This document shows, in pieces, positions 21,481 to 34,179 of a DNA stretch of 64,000 bases (position 1 is its first letter; each line of letters opens with the position of its first letter). The stretch covers positions 2,173,145-2,237,144 of the forward strand of contig VZQC01002907.1 of the NCBI GenBank assembly GCA_009823505.1. The letters are read 5' to 3'. The notes below the pieces were generated by a model, which did no database searches, was not told where the DNA came from, and saw only the letters and a program-made list of their open reading frames with translations. This DNA is from Rhizomys pruinosus. Its lineage: Eukaryota; Chordata; Mammalia; Rodentia; Spalacidae. Made by a program: the position numbers and the translations under genes.

Positions 21481-23589
21481 AAAAAGAAAAAACAGGCCTT
21501 TGAAATTAATTGTCTTGGTCAAGATCACTCAGCTACTGTTGGTGGAGCCTGAACCACACTGGAGGCGATGACTATTATGTTGCTCCTCTGTTGTCTCAGA
21601 GACAGCAAGCAGCTCATTCTAGGCCACACAGTGATCAGGAGCTCTATAATGCTGTGGATTTGCTCATTAGTCATACTGTTACTAACCTTTCTTCAAGAGT
21701 CTAGGCATTAAACATGATGTTTTCATCCACAGCACAGGCCCAAGCTTAAGCCCAAGGTCCTACGGTATGAACATTCTCAGCACACATGCTTGATTCACAC
21801 CTTTCTTTCCTGCTGAAGAGAGTGTGACAAAATCCAACACACCACAGCAAACTGCTATAGGAGGCTCCTGGGCCCTACCACCCACTTATCAAATGTTAAC
21901 TGGGCCAGGCACTAGGTCTAGGAAAAGTCTAGGTAATGGCTATGAACCAAACAGATAACAAGCATGTCCTCATGAAACTTCAATTCCATGAGGACTGGGG
22001 AGTGACACAGTAGACAATGTAAATAAACAGATGGTTATATGAGAAATAAGTTCTTCAGAGGGGAAGGGGTGAGGGAGAGGGGCTGCAGTTGTCAATGGCT
22101 TATATAGAGTTGTTGGGGATGAAATGTCACTAAGAGCAAAGACTTAGATAACTTGAGGGGCAAAGCCTTGTGGTAGCTAGATGTCTCAGGAAGCTGGAGT
22201 AGCATGTGCAAAGGTCCCAAGGCAAGAGTATAATGGGTATGTCAGAGAAGCAGAGAAGAGCTTAGGATGGAGGGAACAAAGACAAATGGGATAGGAAGTC
22301 AGGTCAGAGTGGACTGCACGGGGCTTGAAATTGGTTGTGCTTCAGGGAAATCATCTCATCGCAGGGCCTTGAACTGAGGAGAGTTGGGTCCTCCCCAGCT
22401 GCTTCTGGAAGGAAGTTGCATGAGGGCTGGCCTAGATGCAGGGGGACCTAGCAGGAGACTCTGGCAGTGAGAGATGATGGAGGCTGAGGTCAAGGTTGGT
22501 ATCCACGTAAGCGTGGAGGAAAAGCCGGATTCTGGGAATGTTCTGGAGGTGGTATCAAGGTTTGCTGAGAGACTAGAACAGAGGCTTAACTAGGGGAGTG
22601 AAGGATGACTCGAAAGTTACTCAGAGGAGTTGCCAGAAACTGAGATGATGCAGATTCGTGTATTTCTAGTTATTTTCATTGCAAATCCTTCCCAAATTTC
22701 AGTCTTTAGTATTCGCTAGTAACAAATCCATGATAGAGCTGTCAGTTGGCTGTGGCCGATCAGCATGCCACGCTGTGGCTGGCAGCCCTGAGCTGCAGTG
22801 GAGAGCGCTCATTCCCATGAGTTGCAATATTTCTGGCTCCTCCTTGTAGGTCTCAGGATGAGCTTCATGATTCCATAGGGGTTACTGAGAATGGGGCTCT
22901 GCAATTGGCTCCATAGGAGCCTGAATCCATAGGAACATGAATGAGACTCTATCAAGAAGAAGAGCTCCGTGCCACATGCACCCTGTCTTTCCTCAATTGG
23001 ACATAAAGCCAGGGAGGAGAGTCCCACTGTCCATAACAGACAATTGCACTGCTGCCCCAGCCTCATGGCTTCATCTCGTCTTGCCCATCTTTCTTTCAGC
23101 TCATGTCACTTGGTAAATGTGGCCCTACAGGGGTTTTGGCTGAAAACACTTGCTTTATCTTCTTAAATGAGCCACTATCTGGTGAGGAGAATGCATTTGT
23201 GGCTTTTTTCCTCCCATCTTTTGAATTGTAACAAAAGACAAAATCCTACTTTCTTCTTGAGACTGTTCCAGCATACAAGATGTGTTTGAAGTGCTGAGCC
23301 AAGCCAGACTGGCTTGGTGATTCAGTCTGGGGCCACGGCAGCATGAAAGTGTTGCTCCTTGCACTCCTTTACCCAGAATCCAGTTGGACTTCTTTATCCT
23401 TGGACAGTTGCTTCCTGGCCTCTAGAGGAAGGAACTCTGGATGAATACTCAGAGGTGGAGTTTCCAAAGGAGCCTTCAAGCAAAGCAAAGTAGACTGAAT
23501 GTCAGGGACCAAGTTTCTGTATATTTCCCTGCTGATTGTTGTCTGTGTGACCTGGAGATGGTCACATCTCTGAGCCCGATAGTGGGAAG

Positions 23590-23940
23590 GTCCTTGCTGT
23601 AATTTATTCTGAAATGTGTCTCTCAAGGCTCATGCATTAAAAGATGGATCTTTAACTTTGGGGAGGTGGTGGAGGTGGAGCCTAGTGGAAGGTCTTTAAG
23701 TCATTGAGTCCATACCACTGAAGGGGACAATGGGACATCAGTCTCTTCTGTCTCTCACTTTAGCATCGTGGCTCTGCCCCGTGCTTCTGTCATTTTTTCT
23801 GCCTCACTACAGTCTCTAAAGAAAGGGAACAATGTATCGTGGATTTATACTATGATGCCAAACATACCTTTTCTCTTTATCAATTGATTATCTCAGGTAT
23901 TTGTTACAATGATGGGAATCTAACTAACTTGGATCCGGAG
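23590..23940 (+). repeat. Decayed interspersed repeat (MaLR or DNA-transposon type, tentative)
   Basis: Text such as AAGGCTCATGCATTAAAAGA, then GGGAGGTGGTGGAGGTGGAG and ACAATGATGGGAATCTAACT, has the layout of a common mammalian interspersed repeat. I cannot fix the family. Confidence 0.45.
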
Positions 23941-24009
23941 GACCTTAGCCCCCTCATTGGTCAGTATTCCCTAAGGACATTTAGCAGACTAGAAGTTTAA
24001 TATCAGATG

Positions 24010-24134
24010 GAGAAGACAAAGAAGGAAGGAAGAAAGTGAAGGAAGGGAGGGAGGGAGGGAGGGAGGGAGGGAGGAAGGAAGGAAGGAAGGAAGGAAGGAA
24101 GGAAGGAAGGAAGGAAGGAAGGAAGAAAGAAAGG
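24010..24134. repeat. (GGGA)n and (GGAA)n microsatellite
   Basis: A purine-only array: GGGA units (24044-24071) pass into pure GGAA units to about 24125. Confidence 0.95.
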
Positions 24135-25219
24135 TTATAAGACTAGTAAAATCTTCATTCAGACTTCAGGATCCCCTGGTGAAAGCTCCTGGCAAGCTGG
24201 ACATTTGCCTGTTGTCAGTCTTTTCCTGGAACACAGCCATAAACTTCAGCCCTCCCCACTCCGGAGGGAGCACAACGGAACACAGCCACAGTGTCCTGTT
24301 ATCATTGGCCTACCCATATTTCCTCAGCACCCACAAATTCCGAACATGCCAGCCTGGCTTCCAATAGAAGAGGACTGTGGCTTCCTTTGAGGGATTTCTC
24401 TGGTAATTTGTCATTGCCCAAACCTAGGCAAGGATTAATGTCCCTTCGAAGCACTCTTCCACTCACAAATAATGTGAGCTGGTAGGTCAATACCCAGCTT
24501 CCTTATGCATGGGTGTAGTAACTAACATGTGTGCTCCACACTGCTTCCCAGCATTTTCCTGAAGGGCTAGAAGTTTGTTGTGGTAACTGTCTGTTGTCTC
24601 CGTCTTCTCCACTTCCTTGCCAAAGTATCAAGTCATTCAACCTGCATCTGAATCCTTATTTCTAAGGCCAAATATAAAGGGATAACCCCATCAATGAGAT
24701 AGCCAGGGACATTTGCCAGTTAGCTGATGCTTCTGAGAAATGATCCAGATCCACTCCGCCTAGAGCTGAGCCGATGGTATAGTCGCTTATTGGATTCCAA
24801 GGCACCTGCCCTGGCTTGAGTCAGAGCCGGATGAGCCAAGAGCAGTGGCAGCTTCCAGAGACACAGAAGAGGCCAACCAGCAAGACTCAGACCACAAGAA
24901 GCCTTCAGGAAAGAGCACAAGGTGTGGGCAGAACAACACAAACAGGACGTGGGACTTGGGATCACTACTTTGTTAGAAGAGTGTCTCTGAGCTCCTGCCA
25001 TGTTCTGTACTTGTGACATGGGTCACTTATCAGCTGCCTGAGTCATCACCACAACCTGGGAGGTGGGAATGCTGTGCCTCCCATTTTACAGGCGTGAAAA
25101 TTAAGTCAGAGAGAAGTGGAATTGCCCAAGGTGTAGTGTGTAGCAAAGATGGAACTTGAAACTTTGAGTTCAAAATCTGCTTGGTGGAGGGGAACATGAG
25201 GAGGAGAGGAAGACAGACA

Positions 25220-25414
25220 GGAGTGGCACTCCTGAGCAGCTGCTGGGGAGACATGATGGGAGTGGCGCTCCTGGGCAGCTGCTGGGGAGACATGATGGGA
25301 GTGGCGCTCCTGGGCAGCAGCTGGGGAGACATGATGGGAGTGGCACTCCTGGGCAGCAGCTGGGGAGACATGATGGGAGTGGCGCTCCTGAGCAGCAGCT
25401 GAGGAGACATGATT
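25220..25414. repeat. 39-bp minisatellite, five copies
   Basis: Five consecutive 39-bp units begin at 25220, 25259, 25298, 25337 and 25376. Because 39 is a multiple of 3, both strands show a 13-residue periodic ORF. Copies differ by a few substitutions. Confidence 0.97.
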
Positions 25415-25568
25415 TGTCCTCTACACTTGGAGCTCATGCCTTCTAGAAGGTTCAAGACAAAGGCAGGAGAATGTCTGGGCATTGTAGCATCTCTGCTGGG
25501 TTGGGGGAGACTCAGACTCCAACCGTGAGGCAGCCTCAGCCCTTCGGTTATGTACCCTTCTTTTTTTT

Positions 25569-25711
25569 GGTCTTTTTGAGACAGGGTCTCAATGTAGCCC
25601 CAGCTGTCCTGGAACTCACTCTGTAGGCCAGGCTGGCCTTGAACTCACAAAGATTCACCTGCCTCTGCCTCCCAAGTGCTAGGATTAAAGGCGTGCGCCA
25701 CCAAGCCTGGC
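25569..25711 (-). repeat. B1 SINE, minus strand, nested in a B2
   Basis: It reads GAGACAGGGTCTCAATGTAG through CCCAAGTGCTAGGATTAAAG on the + strand, which is a reverse B1. It is flanked by a 16-bp direct repeat (TACCCTTC plus eight T) at 25553-25568 and 25712-25727. Confidence 0.96.
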
Positions 25712-25727
25712 TACCCTTCTTTTTTTT

Positions 25728-25937
25728 CATTTGTTCTTGTATGTGTACAAATGTACCATCCACATGAGGTTGGTGCACCCGTGTTGTGCAATGCTTCAGA
25801 GGTCAGAAGAGGGCATCGGATTCCCCTGGAACTGGAGTTAAAGACGTTCTCAGCCACCATGTGGGTGCTGGGGATCGAACCTGGGTCCTCTGCAAAAGTA
25901 GTCGGCACTCTTAACTGCTAGGCCATCTCTCCAGCTC
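25728..25937 (-). repeat. B2 SINE, minus strand, carrying the nested B1
   Basis: The reverse complement begins with GCTGGAGAGATGGCCTAGCA. The outer target duplication TATGTACCCTTCTT occurs at 25549-25562 and 25938-25951, enclosing both SINEs. Confidence 0.94.
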
Positions 25938-26354
25938 TATGTACCCTTCTTATAGAAACATCCATTTCAAATGGGTGCCACTGTCCTGGGACCACGATGT
26001 CTGTGGCCACGTTGAGTGGCATGCCCTGCCATCTTGTGCCTGCTCCTACTCTGCTCTGCCTGCTGCCTATTGGTGGTCTCTCTGCTCAGGTCTCTCCTAC
26101 AGCCAGTGCTTACTGAAGACATTCACTTTCCTAGTGTGAGGACACAATGAAGCAGAAAACTCTACTTCAAGTCATTCCAGTTTGCTGGGAAGAAACAGAA
26201 GATTAAGCAATTACAAAGGAAGGTGATTGTGAACATGAAAAGGCCCAGGAATCAGAGAAGGCTTCCTGGAAGAGAGGTCTAAGTCAAAATGGGAAAAATA
26301 GACTAGAAGTGATCAAATTGAAGAAGGCAAAGTGAATAGTGTCACTTTAAAATT

Positions 26355-26580
26355 AGTTAACCCAGAGCATTTGCTTTGTGCCTTGTTCTGTTCCAGGAAT
26401 TTTACATATACTTGCTTCTGTCAATAGATGGTAAATAGTATTATTTCCCCTAACTTGTAAGCGAAGAACTGAAGCTCAGATAGCTGAAGTCAATCACTCA
26501 AAGTCAGAATGGCAGTGCCAGGGTTTGAACCCAGCAGTCTGGCTTCAGGCCATGCCTTTGAATTCCACAGTGTGCTATGT
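26355..26580 (+). repeat. MIR-like SINE
   Basis: It has 'cagagcatttgctttgtgcc', 'aactgaagctcagatagctgaag' and 'cagggtttgaacccagcagtctggcttc', the MIR core and end layout. Confidence 0.75.
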
Positions 26581-27004
26581 GTAGTAGGAGGAAGCCATCT
26601 GGGTGTAGAATCTGTTCAGGGCCCTCAGAGGCTTTCTAATGATCTAAGCACAATGAATGAGAAGCAGCTGGCCCTGGAGGGCGGAGCTAGTCCTTGAATA
26701 TTCGAGGCTCTCAAGCCTCATTGAGAGCTTTGAAATTACTCTCAGGGCTCTGCAGAGGAGAATGGTGCAGCTGGAAGGACAATCCTGCTGCCTGTATGGA
26801 GGGCGGGCTGGGCAGGGGCAGAGCATAGAGCTGCCCAGGTGGCCCATGGCATCTTCGGGCTGAACTATGCAGTGCCTTGGAGCAGGAAGCAAGGCCTGGA
26901 AGATCAAGGACAGGAGGTGGAGGCTGAGATGCTTTGGAGTGAGAGTGCTCTGAGTTTGCCAGTGGGTGAGAGGCAAGACCGAGAGAAGCAGGATGAAGGA
27001 AGGT

Positions 27005-27403
27005 GTTCTAGTCCGCTTCTCCATTGCTGTGACCAAACACCCTGAGCAAAACCAACTTGGGGAGGAAAGGGTTTATTTGGCTCACATCTCCCTGGTCACA
27101 GTTCATCACTGAGGAAGCCCAATGTAGGAACTCAGGGCAGGAACTTGCAGGCAGGAGCTGAGGCACAGGCCATGTGTTGGCAGCCTGTCTGCTTACTGGC
27201 TTGCTCCCCTGGCCCATGCTTAGCCTGCTTTCTTATACAATACAGGACCACCTGCCCAGGGGTGGCACCTCCCACCTCACTCAGCAATTAGGACAATACT
27301 CCACAGACCTGGCCACAGGCCAGTCCAATGGATCCAATTCCCCAACTGAGGCTCCCTCAGGCCAGGTGTGTTGAGTTCACACTAAAGCTACCCAGCACAG
27401 ATG
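27005..27403 (+). repeat. Rodent interspersed repeat (URR1/hAT-like, tentative)
   Basis: CTTCTCCATTGCTGTGACCA, CAACTTGGGGAGGAAAGGGT and TTCTTATACAATACAGGACC follow the pattern of a very common rodent repeat. The copy looks almost full length. Confidence 0.65.
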
Positions 27404-30330
27404 GGTCAGCAGGTAGAAGGAAAAGCCATAAAAAAACAGGTTTCTGCTTCCAGCTTCAACATCAGGAAAAGGAGATGATAAAGTCATCATGCCCTGTGTT
27501 CTTACTGTCAATATCCCATTTAATCTCCCAAGTGCCCCAGTTATTCTGCCTCTATGATCTACGTAGATATTTAGAACATTTAGGACCAGGTTCCACTTCC
27601 CTTGTGCATACACAACTGGATACAGCCTACATATTCATGAATAGTCTTGGCTAGATGCAAAGAATATGGTCACAAATATGCCATTCCTAAGGAGAAGCTA
27701 CGTCGAGGCTGAGAAGTGTGTGCTTGTTCTGAAAGGCTTTGGTTGCACATCACCTTATGCAACCAAAACTCCTGCCTCCTCCCTTGCCTCGGGGCTCCAT
27801 CTCATCAGAGACTGAGAAATATCTGCACAGGAAACCAAGGCTACATCCCACCAGCCAAAAAAGTGGTTGATGGAACTAAGCCATACTATAAATGGGCTGG
27901 CCTTCCACTTAAACTAACCCCAGTGTAATCCACGTGGTATGGCTCCTATTTCCTCTCATGCAAAAAAGGAGGCTACATTACACATCCATCGAGGTCTAGT
28001 CTGGGAGTAAGCAAAAGGATGCCACAGGACCTTTGCACAGGAAAGGAGTGAGTGGTTTGGTGGTTGGTCCTGAAGGGCAAATGCTACCCACACCCCTCAA
28101 GCAATACTGGAACATGGGGAAGGTGTTTTTCAAACTCCTTGCTACTACCTTGGAAGACTCTGAGCCTCTCAAGCGGCATTGCTCATCAAGGCCGAACTCT
28201 GGAGGCAGTTTCCCAACTGAGCTACAAGCCCTAGTTCTACATGCCACAATAAAGGGACACAAAATGTCTCGCCTCATTGCGCGATACTCTACAATGCCCC
28301 CAAGTTGGGGGTGGACGAGTGGGGCACGGAGGAAACTCACCCACTGCCCTCCAGGGTGTCCTGCCCGAGCAGCATTCCAAGATGGTGGAAGGGCTGATGG
28401 AAACCAATGACTCTGGGGCCAGGTTTCCAGGGTTAGAATTCCATCTCTAACCCCTACTAGTAGGATCTTCCCTGTGCCTCAATTTCTTCATTGGTGAACT
28501 GAAGCTGATGCTTGTGCTCGTCTCTAATCACAGCAAAGAGGACCAGTAAGAACACATGCATCACAGCATGCAGCCTGCACCCGGTGCTCTGTGAGTGTTC
28601 ACTGTTGTAACTGGCGGTAATAACTCGGATGATGGTGTTGTCAGTCACACCACAGCATAGAGGCAAAGGAAGTATAGGAAGCCAGAAGAGGCAGGGGGGT
28701 GGAGTGAAACAGAGCCTTTAGGCTGCCTGGTGCTTTCGTGGGAGCCCCAGGGGTTTGCGTAATGGCATTTCATTCAGACCCTTTTTTTTTTTTTTTTACC
28801 GGAATGAGAAATTGTAGGTTCGATGTCAGAAATCATTGCAAATTCCAAATTAGTGAGGTTTCATGGACCTCGGAAAGGTGCTGGAGGGAAAATTGGTGGA
28901 TGGGGTGTTTTTTAGCTGTCAGGGCAAGCTGGCTGATTGATTGAATGTCTTGGTCAATAGATGGAGAGCAGACAGCAGCCAGGGAGCTGGGCACAGGCGA
29001 GGAGCTGAGGAGGTGGAGACAGGGCCAGCAGAGGAAAGGGATGTAATTACTCCAAAAGCCGTGGAGACTGTCCGTCTGGATTCTGGACCCATGTTCAGAC
29101 TGGAAGCCAAGTGCACTGAGCTGGAACTCCTGAGAGTGTTGGACTCCATCACAAGCTCACCTCCCTAAGCCTCCGGTTTCTCATCTAAAGGCAACTCTTA
29201 CAGTGTTTACATCCATAGCTTATTATGGGACTTCGATAATATAATTTTAAATATCTGATGAGGTATTTGGTACTTAGTAGGTATTCAGTAAATATGGAGT
29301 CCTTCCATTCTGACAAAGTACAGTGGGGAAGTTAGACCAGCAGTATCCTGGGTACTTAAGCACTGTCTTTGGAGTTGATGCCTCTCATTCTAATGTTAAA
29401 GACTAATAGGCCCCATTGTGTCACTCCCACCCCCAACAAACAGCTCAGGAAGAGGTCCAAAGGTGGGGGTAACTTAAGATGCAGATAAGGACTGGAGAGG
29501 CTCTGCAGAAGTCAGGGAGGATGTCTCCTGGTTTCGGGCTCCCCAAACTATTCCAGGCAATTTGAAAGCCATAGCTACCTCAATACCTGATGGAAAGGAG
29601 AACCACAGGGCTTCCACCACATGGAGATTATATCTTATTATGCACCTAACAAGCCTTTCTCAATCATAATTGCAATTATATTTACAACAAGACATTGTAT
29701 GCTTAATAAATGCATACTTCCTATAACCATTTTTACATAAAGTATTATTATCCCATTTTTAAAAAACGAAGAAACTGAGAGTTACATACATGAAAAGCCT
29801 TGTCCAAGATCATACAGCATAGCTTGGGGGGGGGGTTACAGGGGTTCTGACAGAGTGGAAGCAAGCCAGCGAGGAAGCCAAGAGAAGTCAGCCATGATGG
29901 CTTCCCTGCGCCTTGAAGGATGGATGAGGGGGTAAAGGAGGCTCTCTGCACAGAGAAATCAGCTCTGAAAAAGTCAGAGAGGCTGGGAGACTCTGCCCCA
30001 ATAACTATTTACAATGAGTAATTGCAATTACAGTGACAGCTAACATTGATGGAATGCTTTCCCTACACCAGGAAAGGTGTTAAACTTCTTGTGTGTCTTC
30101 TCTGAGAGCTGGATGCTGTTATTATGGCCATGGTGCAAAAGACTTGAGGTGGCTCATCCAAGATCACAGCTAGAAAACAGCTGCCAGATTCAAGGTCATC
30201 TGCTTGATGCCCAAACCCTGATGGCTTCTGATGGCTGAAGTCCTACTCCATGTCAGTTGAGAAACCTGTAACTTTAAGATATCTATCCACACACGGAAAA
30301 GGAAAGCTTTCCTAAGACATTCCTAGTCAG
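27404..30330. other. Non-coding stretch, mostly unique with MIR-type relics
   Basis: Apart from the MIR at 28405-28640 and MIR-like text at about 29720-29830 and 30020-30230, I see no repeats or exons. A T15 run lies near 28782-28797 and a G10 run near 29827-29835. Confidence 0.6.
28405..28640 (-). repeat. MIR-like SINE, minus strand
   Basis: It shows reverse MIR order with 'tgtgcctcaatttcttcattggtgaactgaagctgatg' and a preceding 'ccaggtttccagggttagaattcc'. Confidence 0.6.
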
Positions 30331-30331
30331 T

Positions 30332-30334
<3 letters not shown>

Positions 30335-30376
<42 letters not shown>
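30335..30376. repeat. (CA)n microsatellite
   Basis: Uninterrupted CA run of about 21 units. Confidence 0.97.
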
Positions 30377-30378
<2 letters not shown>

Positions 30379-33337
30379 CTGAAAGCCAAGGGGAACCTCT
30401 CAAAATCAGTTAGAGATGATCATGAGTCTGGCTGCCTAATAAAGATAAATTTCTCTAATAAACCCACAATTCTCAGGTAATGGGTTTGACTTTTAAAAGG
30501 CCGATAAAAGTCCCCATGGAGGAACAGCCTCTACCCAACAGCTGTGCATTCAGAATCACTGTGGAGGAGTCACTCTCACCAGCCTGGATTCCTGAGCTGG
30601 TATTGAGAAATGGCTACTTCTGTAAAGTTAGATATCTCTTTTCTCCAGAGCTCCCTGTTTCCCATGGGGACTTCCTTGTCAGAGAAGAACCATAATGGCA
30701 AAAAGTGGAGCCTCTGGGATATGCCTAAAAGGGGGAGAAGAGAGCATGCTGGTGACTGGTGCTGGACGTATGGAGATGAAGTGCTCTGAAAGCTTTCTGC
30801 TGATTGGTGGGGATGGTATGGACCAGTGTCTTCATCCATCCATCCTTCCATCAGTATCAGCATCAGCATTATCACCACCACTATCACCATCACCAAAAAG
30901 CATACACTGATTATTGACAAAGTATCTAAAATATATAGTAAGCATTTCACAATCACTTTAGAAGGCAGATCATGTTAACACCCAGACCAACATCTCCCAT
31001 TCCTAGAGGGAAACACTAAACCCTGATGATGTTTAACAATGTCCTGGGGGTCACAGACCCAGGAAGTATCAGAGCAGAGATTCCCAAGCCCAGATGATAC
31101 CAGGCTTAACCATTGTTTTGTACTCAATGGCTCGATGGAGAAGTTTAAGACAATGTCTTAGAAGGAATATGCAAGAAATAAAGTTCAAGACAGGGACTAC
31201 CGGTACCTTTGGCTTATGGTGGAGGTGATCTTGGGACAAAGGGAAGGAGGAGGCAGGATGGAGCTGGAGAAGCTCTGGGAAGATTTCAACTCGGGCCGAC
31301 CTTAGCATGATCTCAAGGGAAAGGGGACCTGGAGAATGACTTATACAAGAACCTTCATAGAAATGAGCTAAACATGGTGTAGCCAATGTGTACACCCACA
31401 TGGTAACAAGAATCAGGAGTCTGACCTACAGCATCCACTGCAGCTGCAGAGCTGATGGTCTCTGCTCTGCCCTGAGCCACCAAGGGCCCTCAAGTGTACC
31501 AATAGTCCTCTCCAAGGCCTCAGCTTCTCCATACTTGGGCTCAATGTCCTCCAAGGATTAGCCTGCTCTGACAAGTTCTGACACTGCAATCTAGTAATAC
31601 AGATGCAATCTCAGTTTCTATAGCCTGGAGAGAGGGCCGGGGGCCTCGCTAGCAGTTCCTGCAGTGTGAAATGCGGTATCTGACAGTTTCCCCCACCGAA
31701 GCCCTTTATCTCTCTTCTCTTCTGTGTTATTTTAAAACTAACAAGCCCGAACCTCAGGAGCTCACCGCCTGCTATCTGCCTGCCATGGAGATTTGTGGCT
31801 AGCCTGTTCCATACTCTCTTCAGATTTCTGTGGCTGCTCATTCTCTGCTTGTTAGGAATGTTGTCCCAAACTTCAGCCTTGAGTACCAGCAGTACATGGG
31901 AGGGGATGTGGGCAGGTGCATGATGTGTGCATATGTGGATGTGTACGTTTGTGTATCTGTGTGTGTGTGTGTGTACATTTGCATGTGTGTCTCAGGACTT
32001 CTTTACCTGCAGTGGGAACTGACAGAAGGGTCCAGTGGGTGACCCTGAGTGGAGAGGCAGTTTCATCCCTTGGTTATCTAGGGAGAAGCCAGGACATAGC
32101 AAGGACTGGCTATTTCTAGATGCTGGAGTAGAAACTCATGTTACTGGGCACCAGGGACAACTCCCAATGTAGAAGCTTCTCAATAGACCCTCAGTGGCAC
32201 TTCAACCTTCCTGCTTCTGCTCCTGTCCCTAGAACCCCTTGCCTCAAGCTCTCTGGGGACAAGCTGTCAGGACCAGCAATGAGTCGCCAGAGGCAAGCTT
32301 AAAGTGTCACCAAGCACCCAACGCTAACTAAGCTCTGGGTACAGACATCACAGCAGCTCGGTGAGGTGACTGCACTTTCAGCAGAAGGGTGAAGGGACTA
32401 GGCCAAAGTCACCCAGCTGGTGAGCAGCCAGGCAGACTCCATCTGATAGGTGGCTTCTAAGTGTTCTTCTTTTGAACCAGTAACTCAGCCTCTTCTACCC
32501 AGCTTGCTTTGCTTCCTGCAAAGAATGTCTCTTTCTCCTACTCAGGACATCTTTCTCGGGCACTATCTGGGATAGTTTATCATGTAACTGTTCCATCTCT
32601 TTTGCTGGACTATAAATTTGAGGGAGAGACTCATATCTAGGTCACCAACGAACATCCCTCTACCAGAAATAAAATGATGCTTAGCAGAAAAGTGAGTGGG
32701 TGGGGAATTGATGAATGAGTGTGTGAGTGAGTGGAGAATACATCTAAATGGACGGACTGGACCTAGGGCCACTCGGGAGCATTATTCTGGAGTGAGTCCA
32801 CCAGTCTAGGGCACTCCCACTGAGCTACCCTATTACTCCCATGCCCCTCCAGGACAGTAACATCAGAGCTTAGCTCCCTGCCCAATTCCCATCCCAATCT
32901 AGCCAGGTGCTCTATCTTAATCTCAGAAAGTCTAAATCCTGGTCTTTAATATACTAGGTGCTGGCATCTCCCAAATAGAAGTCCCCATCCCATCACTTCT
33001 CCAAACTCCGAGCTTCTCTGTCCAATAGTCTGCCAACCAGCCCTGCCCTGGGCATCTAACCGGGGTCTGGAATTTACAGTCATATAAGGAGCATATGACC
33101 TTACCCTTCTCTGTGCGTCTATAGGCAGTTCATGGCTGCTGGGAAGGGAGAGTGTAACCACTGCTGAGCGGCTCATCCTCCTGTAAGTAATCTCTCACCT
33201 CGGCTCCTGTAAGCAACTCTGATGAAACTCATTGGATTAGCAAAATAAATAAGTGAAAGGCATTGAAAGTAGGAGGGGGACTCATTGGGAAGAGGGAGAG
33301 GATCAGCTGGAGTGGGAGGGGAAAAAGATGCAATGCA
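30377..33337. other. Non-coding stretch, no recognised gene
   Basis: Mostly unique sequence with a short CATCAGCATCA-type region (30838-30895), a GTGT-rich region (31915-31990) and MIR-like relics around 32300-32420. No coding exon was supported. Confidence 0.6.
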
Positions 33338-33480
33338 GGTGAATATGACCAAAGTACACTATGTACACGTGTGAGAATGCCATGGTGAAATCCATTATTA
33401 TGTACAATTAGGTGAATATGACCAAAGTACACTATGTACACGTGTGAAAATGCCATGGTGTCATCCATTATGTATAATTA
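33338..33480. repeat. 73-bp tandem duplication
   Basis: The unit starting GGTGAATATGACCAAAGTAC occurs at 33338-33410 and 33411-33480; the second lacks three bases and has a few substitutions. The text resembles the 3' end of a rodent LINE (tentative). Confidence 0.9.
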
Positions 33481-33505
33481 ATATATACTAAAAACTAATA
33501 TTTGT

Positions 33506-33759
33506 GGGCTGGAGAGATGGCCTAGCGGTTAAGAGCGCCGACCGCTCTTGCAGAGGACCCGGGTTCGATCCCCAGCACCCACATGGCGGCCGAGAACCGT
33601 CTGAAACTCCAGTTCCAGGAGAACTCCAGCTCCAGGGGAATCCGAGACCCTCTTCTGACCTCCGCGGCATTGCACGACACGGGTGCACAAACTTGCATGC
33701 AGACAGTACATTCATACACATACAGAAATAAATAATAAAAAAAATAAAATAAAATAAAA
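33506..33759 (+). repeat. B2 SINE with perfect 17-bp target-site duplication
   Basis: TAAAAACTAATATTTGT flanks the element at 33489-33505 and 33760-33776. The head and body keep many CpG sites. The tail is an expanded (AAAAT)n. It is one of the youngest SINEs here. Confidence 0.97.
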
Positions 33760-33943
33760 TAAAAACTAATATTTGTAAGACTGTGCTCCCCAGAACCCTC
33801 TTCAAACACCTGTCTCTTCTCTTCCCAGCTCCATAACTGGCAGCTCCTTCCTCCTAGGAACTCAGGCCAAACACTTTGGAGTGTTCCTTGATTCCTGTCC
33901 TTCACATCCCATAGCCAATCCATGTGTAAAACTCTGATGGTTT

Positions 33944-34178
33944 GGGGGCTGGAGAGATGGCCTAGCGGTTAACAGCACAGACTGCTCTTGCAGAGGACCC
34001 GGGTTCAATCCCCAGCACCCAATGGCAGCTGAAAACCGTCTTTAACTCCAGTTCCAGGGGAATCTGACACCCTCTTCTGACCTCCACAGCATTGCACGAC
34101 ACAGGTATACCAACCTACATGCAGACAGTACATTCATACACATAAAAAATAAATAAAATTAATACATACATATATATA
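33944..34178 (+). repeat. B2 SINE, slightly older copy
   Basis: Same subfamily head (GGGCTGGAGAGATGGCCTAG), but CpG sites are decayed. Flanks match imperfectly (AACTCTGATGGTTT before, AATTCTGATGGTTC after). Confidence 0.93.
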
Positions 34179-34179
34179 A

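Noticed and set aside
25030..25482. 150-codon minus-strand ORF with 13-residue repeats
   Set aside because: Produced by the 39-bp minisatellite; no other support.
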